From NCBI GenBank assembly GCA_015067845.1, contig SVLT01000007.1, positions 1 through 64,000 on the forward strand: a stretch of DNA of 64,000 nucleotides, written 5' to 3'. The position numbers were made by a program, and so were the translations under genes. Source of the stretch: Oscillospiraceae bacterium (lineage in GTDB: Bacteria > Bacillota > Clostridia > Oscillospirales > Oscillospiraceae). The notes under the pieces are model-generated. The model was not told the DNA's origin. It made no database searches and saw only the letters and a list, made by a program, of their open reading frames with translations. The first letter of the stretch is position 1. Every line of letters starts with the position of its first letter. Positions 17,189 to 25,490 of this stretch are shown in pieces.

Positions 17189-18232
17189 TTATTGACCCAA
17201 TGCAATGGTTTTATAGTCTTTTAGGAAGGCATCAAGGTATTCTTTTCTTTTGCCTTTCAGCCGATCTTTTTGAATTAAAGGAAGAATTTTTTGACCCTTG
17301 GGCACACCGTCCATGACCTGCATAATACGGGTACCGGGTTTACTGTTAGCTTCCACAATATCCACGCCGCTTTCCGTGATTGCGATATCCCAGCCGTAGA
17401 TCAGGCATTGGGGAAGACGCGTGTGTGCCTCTTTAATAAGGGCGACTGCCTGATCCCAATAGGGTATCTGCAAACCTAAAATCGGTGCGCCGGTATGAGG
17501 ATGGTGGGTGAAGGTATGGAAATGGAAGTCCTTGCCGAAGGTGCAGACAATTCCGGTACCTACGTCGATCTGAGCGCCAATGCCACCCAAGGACAGGTTA
17601 TCGGTGATATTATCATCGCCCATTCCAGTTTTCAAAATTGCGGCAACGATTTCTACCTCGCCGTCCTGCAAAAGGGAAACAACACGGAGCGTGTTGACGG
17701 ATGCAGGATTCAGTTGGCTCAAAACGGGATGCTGTCGGATAAATTCCTCGCAGACAAAGGGGCGATCTGCAGAAATCCCGGCAAAATAATCCTTGGCGGC
17801 CTGGTCATCTGTGTACTTCACTACTTCTAATCCTACGCCCAGTGAACCTCGATCGGGTTTGGCAACGATTTTTTGATGCTTTTTCAGAAACTGTACAAAA
17901 GCATCCTCACCGCAGAAGGGTGCCAAGATCATTTCCCGCTGAAAAAGATCGGAGATATATGTATAAAATAGATATTTAGATTTTGTAAAAGCGTTGGTAT
18001 TTACATTAACGAATTTACCGCGTTCCCGTTGCAGAATAAAATGTTTGCGGTAACGGTGTCGTAGATTGTGGAAATTATACTTTAAGTACTCGTCAAAGGG
18101 GACCTTCATGACATACCGACACCAGAGAAGGTCCGTTGCAATGACAAAATAATCCCATTTATCATTGGCGAGCGGGCGAATCATATCGTCAAAGGTTTTT
18201 GCTTTGTGTTTGAATAATTTAATCAATCTCAT
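17189..18232 (-). CDS. Sugar-transfer-associated ATP-grasp protein, copy 1
   Basis: 347 residues, of the ATP-grasp type found beside polysaccharide glycosyltransferases (ATPgrasp_ST-like). The ATP-grasp features are VAKPDRGSLGVGLEVV (about residue 135), the SLGGIGAQIDV strand, the conserved WDIAITESGVDIVEANSKPG (about 295) and a C-terminal basic tail. It is likely to ligate an amino or carboxyl compound with ATP. The ATG at 18232 follows GGAGG and matches the start of the neighbour copy, unlike the upstream ATG at 18247. A tandem paralogue lies 60 nt upstream. No glycosyltransferase is nearby, so the substrate is unknown. Confidence 0.8.
   Translation of the reverse strand: MRLIKLFKHKAKTFDDMIRPLANDKWDYFVIATDLLWCRYVMKVPFDEYLKYNFHNLRHRYRKHFILQRERGKFVNVNTNAFTKSKYLFYTYISDLFQREMILAPFCGEDAFVQFLKKHQKIVAKPDRGSLGVGLEVVKYTDDQAAKDYFAGISADRPFVCEEFIRQHPVLSQLNPASVNTLRVVSLLQDGEVEIVAAILKTGMGDDNITDNLSLGGIGAQIDVGTGIVCTFGKDFHFHTFTHHPHTGAPILGLQIPYWDQAVALIKEAHTRLPQCLIYGWDIAITESGVDIVEANSKPGTRIMQVMDGVPKGQKILPLIQKDRLKGKRKEYLDAFLKDYKTIALGQ
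18139..18184 (-). repeat. 46-nt block identical to 19252-19297
   Basis: Identical over 46 nt in both ATP-grasp genes, though the surrounding codons differ in many places. It encodes the conserved IRPLANDKWDYFVI stretch. See the other copy at 19252-19297. Confidence 0.9.
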
Positions 18233-18292
18233 ACCATTATCCTCCATAGCGATTTGCTGAATTTACTCTGCAACAAGAAGTCGAAAATCGTA

Positions 18293-19345
18293 TTATTCTG
18301 AAAGTTCAACCTGAAATTCTTGAGTATAAAGTTTTTTCATTTCAGCAGTATATACTTTGCGTTTGTTCTTCAACCTATCTTGTCGGATTAAAGGGATAAT
18401 TTTTTTACCCTTAGGAATACCGTCCATTCGTTGCATAATGCGAGCACCTGGACGATTATTAGCTTCTACAATATCCGCACCTGTTTCGGTAATAGCAATA
18501 TCCCAACCAAAAAGAGCGCATTGGGGCAGGCGTGCATGTGCTGCTTTTACCAAAGAGATTACAGTATCCCAATGGGGCAATTGCATACCAATGATCTTAA
18601 CACCGGTCGTTGGGTGATAGGCATATTTCTTTTGCTCAAAATCATAACCAAAGGTTGAGACAATGCCAGAGGATATATCTACTTGAGCGCCAATACCGCC
18701 CATAGATAAATTGTCAGTAATGTTGTCTTCAGAGACACCACATTTCAAAGTGGCAGAAAGAATTTCAACTTCTCCATTCTGGAGAAGAGATGTAATACGC
18801 AGGGTATTGACAGAAACGGGATTTAATTGTTTTAAGATTTTATGCTGGCGGATAAATGGTTCGCAAATTTTAGGTTTTTCCTTACTGAATGTTGCAAAAA
18901 GATCAATTGCAGTAGCATCATCTGTGTAATTAAACAATTCTACACTCTTTCCCATACTTCCTGTGTCTGCTTTCAAAACAATTTGCTGATACTTTTTACA
19001 AAAGTCTAAAAAAGATGCTTCTCCGCACTGAGGTGCTAGAATTACCTCGCGTTGATAAAGGTCGGAAATATGTTTATATACAAGGTACTTTGATCGACCT
19101 AGACCGCGGTAATTGATATTAGAATATTTAATACGATGCTTATGTAGTAGAAAGTTTTTACGATAACGGTGTTTCAAATTATGAAAATTGTACTTTAAGT
19201 ACTCATCGCGAGAGACTTTGAATATACTGCGACACCAGAGGAAATCCATTACAATGACAAAATAATCCCATTTATCATTGGCGAGCGGGCGAATCATGTT
19301 GTCAAGAGTTTTTGCTTTGCGTTTGATTTTTGTGATCAATCCCAT
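18293..19345 (-). CDS. Sugar-transfer-associated ATP-grasp protein, copy 2
   Basis: 350 residues, aligned end to end with the copy at 17189. Both carry the same motifs (VLKADTGSMGKSVELF, LSMGGIGAQVD, WDIAITETGADIVEANNRPG). It is visibly more AT-rich than copy 1 in third positions. A GGAGG sequence precedes the ATG at 19345. It is the first gene of a two-gene transcription unit with the promoter at 19375-19403. Same function class as copy 1, with a substrate that may differ. Confidence 0.8.
   Translation of the reverse strand: MGLITKIKRKAKTLDNMIRPLANDKWDYFVIVMDFLWCRSIFKVSRDEYLKYNFHNLKHRYRKNFLLHKHRIKYSNINYRGLGRSKYLVYKHISDLYQREVILAPQCGEASFLDFCKKYQQIVLKADTGSMGKSVELFNYTDDATAIDLFATFSKEKPKICEPFIRQHKILKQLNPVSVNTLRITSLLQNGEVEILSATLKCGVSEDNITDNLSMGGIGAQVDISSGIVSTFGYDFEQKKYAYHPTTGVKIIGMQLPHWDTVISLVKAAHARLPQCALFGWDIAITETGADIVEANNRPGARIMQRMDGIPKGKKIIPLIRQDRLKNKRKVYTAEMKKLYTQEFQVELSE
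19252..19297 (-). repeat. 46-nt block identical to 18139-18184
   Basis: Second member of the identical pair, within the upstream ATP-grasp paralogue. Confidence 0.9.
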
Positions 19346-19374
19346 CGAAACAACCTCCGTAGATCAGTCTTTTT

Positions 19375-19403
19375 ATTTTACAACATACTGCAGAAAATTG
19401 CAA
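19375..19403 (-). promoter_or_regulatory. Promoter of the ATP-grasp pair
   Basis: Minus-strand TTGCAA (19398-19403), 17-bp spacer, TAAAAT (19375-19380). Confidence 0.75.
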
Positions 19404-19417
19404 GCAAGGAATTTATC

Positions 19418-19446
19418 TTGACGGCTGGCAGATGCCGTGCTATGTT
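19418..19446 (+). promoter_or_regulatory. Promoter of nnrD
   Basis: TTGACG (19418-19423), 17-bp spacer, TATGTT (19441-19446), about 28 bp before the nnrD start. It overlaps an in-frame ATG at 19432, which argues that translation begins at 19474. Confidence 0.7.
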
Positions 19447-19473
19447 TGTTGTAGTAAGAGAGGGGGCTTGAGG

Positions 19474-20313
19474 ATGCAATTAACGCATGAAAATGTGTTG
19501 AATATTTTGCCGGACCGAAAAGCGGACAGTCACAAGGGTGATTATGGCAAAATTCTGCTTTTGTGTGGCAGTCGGGGTTTTACGGGTGCGGCGGCATTGG
19601 CGGCCATGGGCGCATTGCGCAGCGGTGCGGGACTGGTCTATTTGGGTGTACCGGAGAGCATTTACGCCATTGAAGCGGTGAAGCTGACGGAAGCCATTGT
19701 ATTCCCTCTGCCGGAGGAAGACGGAAAAATATCGGCTAAGGCAATTCCCATCATCCGCAAGCAGATGAAAGGGATGGATGCGGTGCTGATCGGCTGTGGC
19801 TTAGGGCAATCCACAGGTACGATGGCGGTGCTGGATGCAGTGCTCCGGGAATTTGAAGGCCCGGTCGTTGTGGATGCGGACGGCATTACCATGCTTGCCA
19901 CCTGTCCGGAATTGCTGAAAGAACACAAGTATCCCACGATTTTGACACCCCACGAGGGGGAGTTCCGTCGGCTGAATATTGCCGCGGAAGAAGAACGGCT
20001 GACAGGTGCGATGCTTGCCGCAAGGGAATTGGGTTGTATGATACTGCGCAAGGGTCATGATACTGTGATCACCGACGGTAAGGAGTATTACATCAATCCC
20101 ACCGGCAATCCCGGCATGGCCGTGGGCGGCAGTGGGGATGTGCTGGCTGGTATTCTGGTGAGCCTTTTGGGGCAGAAAATTCCGCCTTTGGAAGCCGCCG
20201 CTTGCGCCGCATGGCTGCACGGCGCGGCAGGTGACCGTTGTGCTGAAAAACTGGGACAATACGGAATGCTCCCAACGGATATGTTGCAGGAATTGCCGTA
20301 TTTGATGAAATGA
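19474..20313 (+). CDS. nnrD: ADP-dependent NAD(P)H-hydrate dehydratase
   Basis: 279 residues, the C-terminal YjeF (ribokinase-fold) domain only. Motifs: KGDYGKILLLCGSRGFTGAA near the N-terminus, VVVDADG (about 127), LTPHEGEFRRL (about 151) and NPGMAVGGSGDVLAGI (about 214), where the Asp is catalytic. It repairs hydrated NAD(P)H by ADP-dependent dehydration. The epimerase half (NnrE) found fused in many bacteria is absent. The start at 19474 follows a G-rich AGAGGGGG and lies downstream of the promoter -10. It heads a plus-strand run to mazF. Confidence 0.93.
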   Translation: MQLTHENVLNILPDRKADSHKGDYGKILLLCGSRGFTGAAALAAMGALRSGAGLVYLGVPESIYAIEAVKLTEAIVFPLPEEDGKISAKAIPIIRKQMKGMDAVLIGCGLGQSTGTMAVLDAVLREFEGPVVVDADGITMLATCPELLKEHKYPTILTPHEGEFRRLNIAAEEERLTGAMLAARELGCMILRKGHDTVITDGKEYYINPTGNPGMAVGGSGDVLAGILVSLLGQKIPPLEAAACAAWLHGAAGDRCAEKLGQYGMLPTDMLQELPYLMK

Positions 20314-20321
20314 GGAGAATA

Positions 20322-20831
20322 ATGAATATGAATAAAAGACGAATCATTACAATTATGGTTTGTGTTTTGGTAATTGTTCTTATTAGATTATGTGTCCTCA
20401 TACCCGTTTTTCAACTTTATAAGAATGTGAGCATCTACATATTTGAAGACATCTCGGAGTGTGAGGCAATTGAGTCTTTAAATGCTGAAGGTGGACATTT
20501 TACTAAGTATCAAGACACAAAGAAGGACGATAAACTGGATGACTTGCAGTACGCTGAGTTTTTCGCCGGTAAGTACTTCTGTGACCAATATACTTTCGAA
20601 ATTTTTGCATATGTATTTGATGATTCTGCTTTGGCAAAAGCGTATTTTGAGAATGCGACTGGTAAAAAATCGGATACTCTGGACACGAATTTTTCAATGG
20701 TATCCGGTTTGACAACATCACACATTGTCGTCTTTAAAGAAAATAAGGTCTATGCTGTTTATTGTTCCAATGATGACCTTGCTGATGTTACAGCAGTTTT
20801 GGCAGATAGCTTTACGACAAAAATCAAATAA
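20322..20831 (+). CDS. Hypothetical single-pass membrane protein
   Basis: 169 residues. One hydrophobic N-terminal helix (about 6-26, IITIMVCVLVIVLIRLCVLI) precedes a soluble C-terminal domain rich in Asp, Lys and aromatic residues, so it is probably anchored and outward facing. No known domain recognised. AGGAG precedes the ATG at 20322; ATGs at 20310 and 20328 are alternatives. Its coding sequence is more AT-rich than the flanking genes, a possible sign of acquisition. It overlaps or abuts nnrD. Confidence 0.65.
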   Translation: MNMNKRRIITIMVCVLVIVLIRLCVLIPVFQLYKNVSIYIFEDISECEAIESLNAEGGHFTKYQDTKKDDKLDDLQYAEFFAGKYFCDQYTFEIFAYVFDDSALAKAYFENATGKKSDTLDTNFSMVSGLTTSHIVVFKENKVYAVYCSNDDLADVTAVLADSFTTKIK

Positions 20832-20865
20832 TTGCATCAATGGATTACAGAAAAAAGTTATGCGA

Positions 20866-20898
20866 GACGGAGTGGGAGCGACAACCCCTCCGTCTTTT
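20866..20898 (+). terminator. Terminator-like hairpin, part of a possible dispersed repeat
   Basis: A 7-bp stem GACGGAG/CTCCGTC (20866-20872 with 20888-20894) with a 15-base loop and a short T run. The non-coding stretch from about 20855 to 20945 resembles dispersed gut-Firmicutes repeats seen in non-coding gaps; its copy number cannot be judged from this window. Confidence 0.5.
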
Positions 20899-21001
20899 GC
20901 TTCACAAAATCCACCTCCCCTTACACAGGGAAGGCTTTTTATGGGTATAATCTGCCCGGGGGTTTCATATAGCTGTACCATCTGAAAGAGGGTGGGATAG
21001 T

Positions 21002-21559
21002 ATGAAGCGAATAGGAGTATTGCTTCTAATTGTTGCGATGTTGTGCGGATGTTCCGGGGGCACAGAGCAGATGGACAGAGCCATGGCACTCCGTGGGAAA
21101 GTTCAGCAAACGGAAGTGTCCTTCGATGCGGTGGTGACGGCGGACTATGGGGATAAGATCCACACTTTTTCCATGGAATGTCAAGCCGATACATTGGGAA
21201 ATCTAAGATTCAAGGTAACAGAGCCGGAAAACATCGCCGGCATTTCCGGCACGATCTCCAAGGGAAGCGGAAAGCTGACCTTTGACGATCAGGTGCTGGC
21301 CTTTGATATTCTGGCGGATGAGCTGATCTCCCCGGTCAGCGGTCCGTGGGTGCTGATGGAAACCCTGAGAAGCGGATATCTTACATCCTGCTCCACCGAT
21401 GGCGATTTTTTGCGGGTAGCTATCGATGACAGCTACGAGGAAAACGCACTGCATCTGGAAGTCTGGCTGGACAGCAATGACATTCCCAAGCAATGCGAGA
21501 TCTACTGGCAAGGCCGCCGGCTTTTGTCGATGGATGTCAAAAATTTTGCTTTTCTGTAA
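21002..21559 (+). CDS. Lipoprotein, LolA/GerS-like
   Basis: 185 residues with a lipobox (LLLIVAMLCGCSGG, Cys about residue 18), so it is exported and lipid-anchored. The rest is beta-rich in repeated strands (FRFKV-, GISGTISKGSGKLTFDD, LHLEVWLDSNDIPKQCEIYW), which resembles the LolA/LppX-fold YdcC/GerS lipoproteins. In Bacillus, ydcC lies between acpS and alr-ndoAI-ndoA; here it lies between nnrD and mazF. I infer a spore or envelope role. The family assignment is by context and fold look, not by motif. Confidence 0.65.
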   Translation: MKRIGVLLLIVAMLCGCSGGTEQMDRAMALRGKVQQTEVSFDAVVTADYGDKIHTFSMECQADTLGNLRFKVTEPENIAGISGTISKGSGKLTFDDQVLAFDILADELISPVSGPWVLMETLRSGYLTSCSTDGDFLRVAIDDSYEENALHLEVWLDSNDIPKQCEIYWQGRRLLSMDVKNFAFL

Positions 21560-21697
21560 CAACCGCGACGATTTCTCCATAGGATATTTCGGCAGTGTTA
21601 CCGTATAAATCCCCTGTGGGCGTGGCACAATACCCTTAGCCGCGTTACATAGGAATTCCGGTAGCGCAGGAAATGAATTCTTCGGAGAGTGAAACAC

Positions 21698-22063
21698 ATG
21701 GACACCACGGTCAGACGAGGAGATATTTTCTATGCAGACTTATCGCCGGTGGTTGGTAGTGAGCAGGGAGGAACACGACCGGTTTTGATCGTTCAGAACG
21801 ATACCGGCAACCGCCATTCTCCTACTGTCATCGCCGCCGCCATCACCAGCCAGACAGGAAAAGCACGACTTCCCACTCATATCAACATTGCCGGTGGAAG
21901 CGTGGGCCTGAGCAAGGACTCGGTCATTTTGCTGGAGCAGGTGCGTACCATTGACAAACGCCGTTTGCGAGAGCATATGGGCCATCTGGATGACAGCCAT
22001 ATGGCTATGGTAGATGACGCCATTGCCGTCAGTCTGGGACTGCGCTATGGCGGCAACACATGA
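21698..22063 (+). CDS. mazF: MazF/PemK-family endoribonuclease (EndoA-like)
   Basis: 121 residues, full length. The N-terminus [31 protein letters not shown] is typical of Gram-positive MazF (NdoA/EndoA), and the Arg in GTRPVL with Thr and Ser in TSQTGK are active-site residues of the family. It cuts RNA at short sequence motifs. The ATG at 21698 follows GGAG; a GTG at 21689 has no spacing for a ribosome site. No antitoxin or alanine racemase gene is next to it, only 138 bp of non-coding DNA upstream. Confidence 0.92.
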   Translation: MDTTVRRGDIFYADLSPVVGSEQGGTRPVLIVQNDTGNRHSPTVIAAAITSQTGKARLPTHINIAGGSVGLSKDSVILLEQVRTIDKRRLREHMGHLDDSHMAMVDDAIAVSLGLRYGGNT

Positions 22064-22069
22064 ATAAAT

Positions 22070-22096
22070 CCCCCTTTGCGGTTGCAGCAAAGGGGG
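22070..22096. terminator. Bidirectional terminator between mazF and exoA
   Basis: A 10-bp perfect stem (22070-22079 with 22087-22096), loop of 7, between two convergent genes, with T-rich flanks on both sides. Confidence 0.8.
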
Positions 22097-22101
22097 AAGT
22101 T

Positions 22102-22854
22102 TTATTTCAAAAGAAGCTCCACAGGGCAGTGATCGGAACCCAGGATATCCTTATGGATCACGGCATCGCGGATCTCATCCTGAAAGCGGTTGGATACCAC
22201 AAAATAGTCGATGCGCCAGCCGATGTTCCGCTCCCGGGACTTGAACATATAGCTCCACCAGGTATAGGCATCCGTTGTGTCGGGATACAGGTAGCGGAAG
22301 GTATCCGTAAAGCCTGCTTTCAGCAGCTTGGTAAATGCGCCGCGCTCCTGATCGGAGAAGCCGGCGTTGCCCCGGTTGGAGGCAGGATTTTTCAGGTCGA
22401 TCTCCTGATGGGCCACATTCAGATCACCGCACAAAATCACCGGCTTCTGAGAATCCAGCTTTGCCAGATAGTCACGAAAAGCGTCCTCCCAAGCCATCCG
22501 GTGATCGATCCGGGCCAGCTCACGCTGGGCATTGGGGGTATAGCAGGTGACCAGATAAAAGGAGGGATACTCCAGAGTGATGACTCGGCCCTCTGTGTCC
22601 AGCTCCGGCACGCCAATGCCATAGGAAACGGATAAAGGTTCATGCTTTGTAAATATTGCTGTTCCGGAGTAGCCTTTCTTTTCGGCGTAGCACCAATATT
22701 GATGATACCCCGGAAGATCCAGGCTGATCTGCCCCTCTTGAAGCTTGGTTTCTTGCAGACAGAAAAAGTCTGCATCCACCTGTTGGAAGAAATCCATAAA
22801 GCCTTTTTGCATGCAGGCCCGCAGGCCGTTCACATTCCAGGATAAAAAACGCAT
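22102..22854 (-). CDS. exoA: Exodeoxyribonuclease III
   Basis: 250 residues, ExoA/XthA family of AP endonucleases. It starts with MRFLSWNVNGLRA, then CLQETK (metal-binding Glu), LCGDLNVAH (catalytic Asp and Asn), WWSYMFKSRERNIGWRIDYF and a C-terminal GSDHCPVELLL. It cuts abasic DNA and trims 3' ends in base excision repair. The start at 22854 follows GAGGT; an earlier ATG has no good ribosome site and lies upstream in the linker to the GerMN gene. The gap to that gene is 16 nt, so it is probably the last gene of the comEA operon. Confidence 0.96.
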   Translation of the reverse strand: MRFLSWNVNGLRACMQKGFMDFFQQVDADFFCLQETKLQEGQISLDLPGYHQYWCYAEKKGYSGTAIFTKHEPLSVSYGIGVPELDTEGRVITLEYPSFYLVTCYTPNAQRELARIDHRMAWEDAFRDYLAKLDSQKPVILCGDLNVAHQEIDLKNPASNRGNAGFSDQERGAFTKLLKAGFTDTFRYLYPDTTDAYTWWSYMFKSRERNIGWRIDYFVVSNRFQDEIRDAVIHKDILGSDHCPVELLLK

Positions 22855-22870
22855 ATAAAAACCTCGTAAA

Positions 22871-23377
22871 TTATTCTTGTGCCGAACCGCTGTCATCCAA
22901 AAGCAGATAACTGTCCCGGTTCAAAGTGACAAAGTTCTGGCCGTCCAGCTGCATGCTTGCGGCGCTGATGATGACCTCATGACAGCCGGTTATGGACATA
23001 ATGGTTTGGGTCAGACAGATCAGTGCCACGGTCAGATCCATACCGGTAAGATCGGCCAGGCGGTTACTGAAAATCACCTTGGCAGTCAGGCCTTCCAGCT
23101 TGAAGCCCACAAGACTGACTCCGCTGGGGAACGGGAGGGAGAGCCCCTCGCCGGGAGCAGACTTCAAATACTGGTTGAGCAGATACACATGCTCATTTTC
23201 GTGATCGGTGGAATCCAGCCGCGCTTCTGCGATCACGCCGTCCGCCGTGCCATAAACAGGTTTTTCCCGTTTATAATACACAGCCACGGTGTTTTCCGGT
23301 GCCGAGCGATGGGCGGAGCAGCCGATCATCCCGGTGAAACAGCACAGACAAAGGAAAATGCACAATACTCTTTTCAT
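22871..23377 (-). CDS. GerMN-domain lipoprotein
   Basis: 168 residues. Lipobox at residues 16-20 (CFTGMIGCSAH). The rest matches a single GerMN (sporulation/germination) domain: VAVYYKREKPVYGTADGVIAEAR, then hydrophobic strands and helices. GerMN domains occur in GerM and LpqB. It follows the histidine kinase with a 4-nt overlap, so it may be linked to signalling through the membrane, as LpqB is for MtrB. That is inference. The protein is exported. Confidence 0.78.
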   Translation of the reverse strand: MKRVLCIFLCLCCFTGMIGCSAHRSAPENTVAVYYKREKPVYGTADGVIAEARLDSTDHENEHVYLLNQYLKSAPGEGLSLPFPSGVSLVGFKLEGLTAKVIFSNRLADLTGMDLTVALICLTQTIMSITGCHEVIISAASMQLDGQNFVTLNRDSYLLLDDSGSAQE

Positions 23378-24828
23378 AGGCTGTCCTCCTCCGGGTCAAA
23401 GACGGGGAATGTGACGGTGAATACAGAGCCCTGCTCCGCAACACTCTCCACCTGAATGGTGCCCTGATTACGCTCTACCATGTTTTTGACGATAGCCAGA
23501 CCCAGACCGCTTCCGCCTGTGGAACGTGAACGGGCCTTGTCTACCCGGTAGAAGCGCTCAAACACATGACTGAGGGCATCCTCGGGGATACCCATGCCCG
23601 TATCTGCTACCTGCAAAATGGCATTATCGTCCTGCCGGAAGGTACGGATCGTCAGCGTTCCGCCGGGCAAATTGTATTTGATGCCGTTCTCCACAAGGTT
23701 GAAGATAATCTGGTACAGGTCATCTTCCAGAATCAGAATGGGACAATCCTCTTTGCAATCCACATGAATATCGATCCCGTTTTTCTCCGTCAGACCGGTG
23801 AGCATCCGCACCACCCGGTCGATGGTGGGCTTCATATAGGTGATCTCGCAGTCGCCGTCCTGCTGGCTCTCAATGCGGGAAAGAGATAACAGTTTTTGGG
23901 TCATTCTGGTGAGGCGGTCAGCCTCGTTGCCGATGTCGGAAACGAATTCCCGGGTGGTATCCTGATCCATATCGTTTTGCAAAATGGAGTCTGTCAGCAG
24001 CTTAATAGATGCCAAAGGCGTTTTCAACTCATGAGACGCATCGGATACAAACTGCGCACGTTTGTTTTCCGAGACTTGCAGACGCTCTGTCAGCAGATTG
24101 AATTCATCGCCCAGGAAGGTCAGTTCGTCGTTACCGCCCATGACTACACGGTGGGAATAGTCACCGCCGCGAATGATGCGCATGGAGGAAAGCACCCGGC
24201 GCAGACGCTTGGAAAAGACGGTTGCATAGAGAATGGAGAACACGATCACAGCAAGTTCCAAAACCAGGGTAATGGCAAAGATATTCTGTTGCAGAGTCTT
24301 GATCACGCCGCCCTGCTGTGCATCGTATTCCATCATGTACACACAGCCCACGATGGTGCCATAGGACACAATGGGCGTGGCGACACGGGAGAGCATAATA
24401 CCGTCATGATATTCCCAGGAGAAAACATCATAACCGCTTGCCCCTTCCAGAGCCTGAACCACCTCCGGCAGCAGTGCGTAACTGCCTAACGAGGAATCAG
24501 CGGTGTGGGAATCGTACAGCACCACGCCGGCATAGTCTGTGACTAAAAGCCGGGATACACGCAGACTCTCCATGGAATTGACCGTTTCCGAGACATTGGT
24601 GGTATTGAGAACTTCCAGCGTGGCAATATCCGCCGCTGCCAGCTGACATTTTTCTACCATGGAGGATTGCTTATTCTGGTAGAATAGCCGCTGGCTTGCG
24701 CCGGAGCAGTATATATTCAGGAAAAGCAGCACCGCAAAGGTGACGCATACATATACCAAAGCATAACGGAATTGCATATTTCCGTATCTGCGCTTGGAGG
24801 AACGATCATTTCCGGAAGTAATAGCCAA
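23374..24828 (-). CDS. Membrane sensor histidine kinase
   Basis: 484 residues. Two membrane helices (about 22-42 and 185-207) flank an extracellular sensor of about 140 residues. HAMP (about 208-258) follows, then HisKA with the phosphoacceptor His in SDASHELKTP (about 267), and HATPase (N box VENGIKYNLPGG, G1 VADTGMGIPE, G2 STGGSGLGLAIV) up to 480. It phosphorylates the response regulator encoded immediately upstream, whose gene overlaps by 23 nt. The architecture resembles PhoR/WalK-type kinases without PAS. The signal is unknown. Confidence 0.93.
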   Translation of the reverse strand: MAITSGNDRSSKRRYGNMQFRYALVYVCVTFAVLLFLNIYCSGASQRLFYQNKQSSMVEKCQLAAADIATLEVLNTTNVSETVNSMESLRVSRLLVTDYAGVVLYDSHTADSSLGSYALLPEVVQALEGASGYDVFSWEYHDGIMLSRVATPIVSYGTIVGCVYMMEYDAQQGGVIKTLQQNIFAITLVLELAVIVFSILYATVFSKRLRRVLSSMRIIRGGDYSHRVVMGGNDELTFLGDEFNLLTERLQVSENKRAQFVSDASHELKTPLASIKLLTDSILQNDMDQDTTREFVSDIGNEADRLTRMTQKLLSLSRIESQQDGDCEITYMKPTIDRVVRMLTGLTEKNGIDIHVDCKEDCPILILEDDLYQIIFNLVENGIKYNLPGGTLTIRTFRQDDNAILQVADTGMGIPEDALSHVFERFYRVDKARSRSTGGSGLGLAIVKNMVERNQGTIQVESVAEQGSVFTVTFPVFDPEEDSL

Positions 24829-25486
24829 CGCCCCACTTCGTCATAATATAGTTGGGTTCAGCCGGATTGTCTTCCAGCTTTTCCCGTAAGCGGCGGATGT
24901 GCACATCCACCGTTCGGATATCACTGCGGTATTCATATGTCCAAATGGTATCCAGAAGAGCCTCCCGAGAGTACACCCGGTTGGGATTGCGCATGAGAAA
25001 TTCGATCACATCAAATTCCTTGGCGGTAAGATCCACCAGCTGCCCGGAGCGGTAGGCGTTGCGGGCGTCCAGATCCAGAGAAATGGACCCGAGGGTCAGC
25101 AGATTTTCTTCCGTATCCTTTGCACCGGCACCGGAGCGGCGCAGCAGCGCACGGATGCGTGCTTTCAGCTCCAGAATATTAAATGGCTTGGTCAGATAAT
25201 CGTCCGCACCGTTGTCAAAGCCTATGAGCTTATCCATGTCTTCTGCCTTTGCAGTGAGCAGGATAATGGGAACATTGGAGAATGCCCGGATCTTGGAACA
25301 GGCGGTCAGACCGTCCATTTCCGGCATCATCACATCCAAAATGATCAGATCTGGAGCTTGAGATTGGGCCAAAGCAACGGCTTGCACGCCATTGGCACCT
25401 GTGATGACCTCATATCCGTCATTCTGCAAATTAAAACGGATGCCTTTTACCAATAATTCTTCATCATCTACGACTAAAATTTTCAT
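24806..25486 (-). CDS. OmpR/PhoB-family response regulator
   Basis: 226 residues. A receiver domain (1-118) has the acidic pocket DDEE, the phosphoacceptor Asp in LIILDVMMPEMDG (about residue 52), the Thr in ILLTAKAED and the Lys in DYLTKPF. The C-terminal winged-helix trans-activation domain (about 127-225) has LTAKEFDVIEFLM and VDVHIRRLREKLED. It pairs with the overlapping kinase. The gene starts 4 nt after the comEA stop with GGAGGT as ribosome site. Target genes are unknown. Confidence 0.95.
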   Translation of the reverse strand: MKILVVDDEELLVKGIRFNLQNDGYEVITGANGVQAVALAQSQAPDLIILDVMMPEMDGLTACSKIRAFSNVPIILLTAKAEDMDKLIGFDNGADDYLTKPFNILELKARIRALLRRSGAGAKDTEENLLTLGSISLDLDARNAYRSGQLVDLTAKEFDVIEFLMRNPNRVYSREALLDTIWTYEYRSDIRTVDVHIRRLREKLEDNPAEPNYIMTKWGVGYYFRK

Positions 25487-25490
25487 GCGG

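Noticed and set aside
20718..21194. 158-codon minus-strand frame across the small gap
   Set aside because: Overlaps two plus-strand genes and a repeat-like gap; composition is unlike coding sequence.
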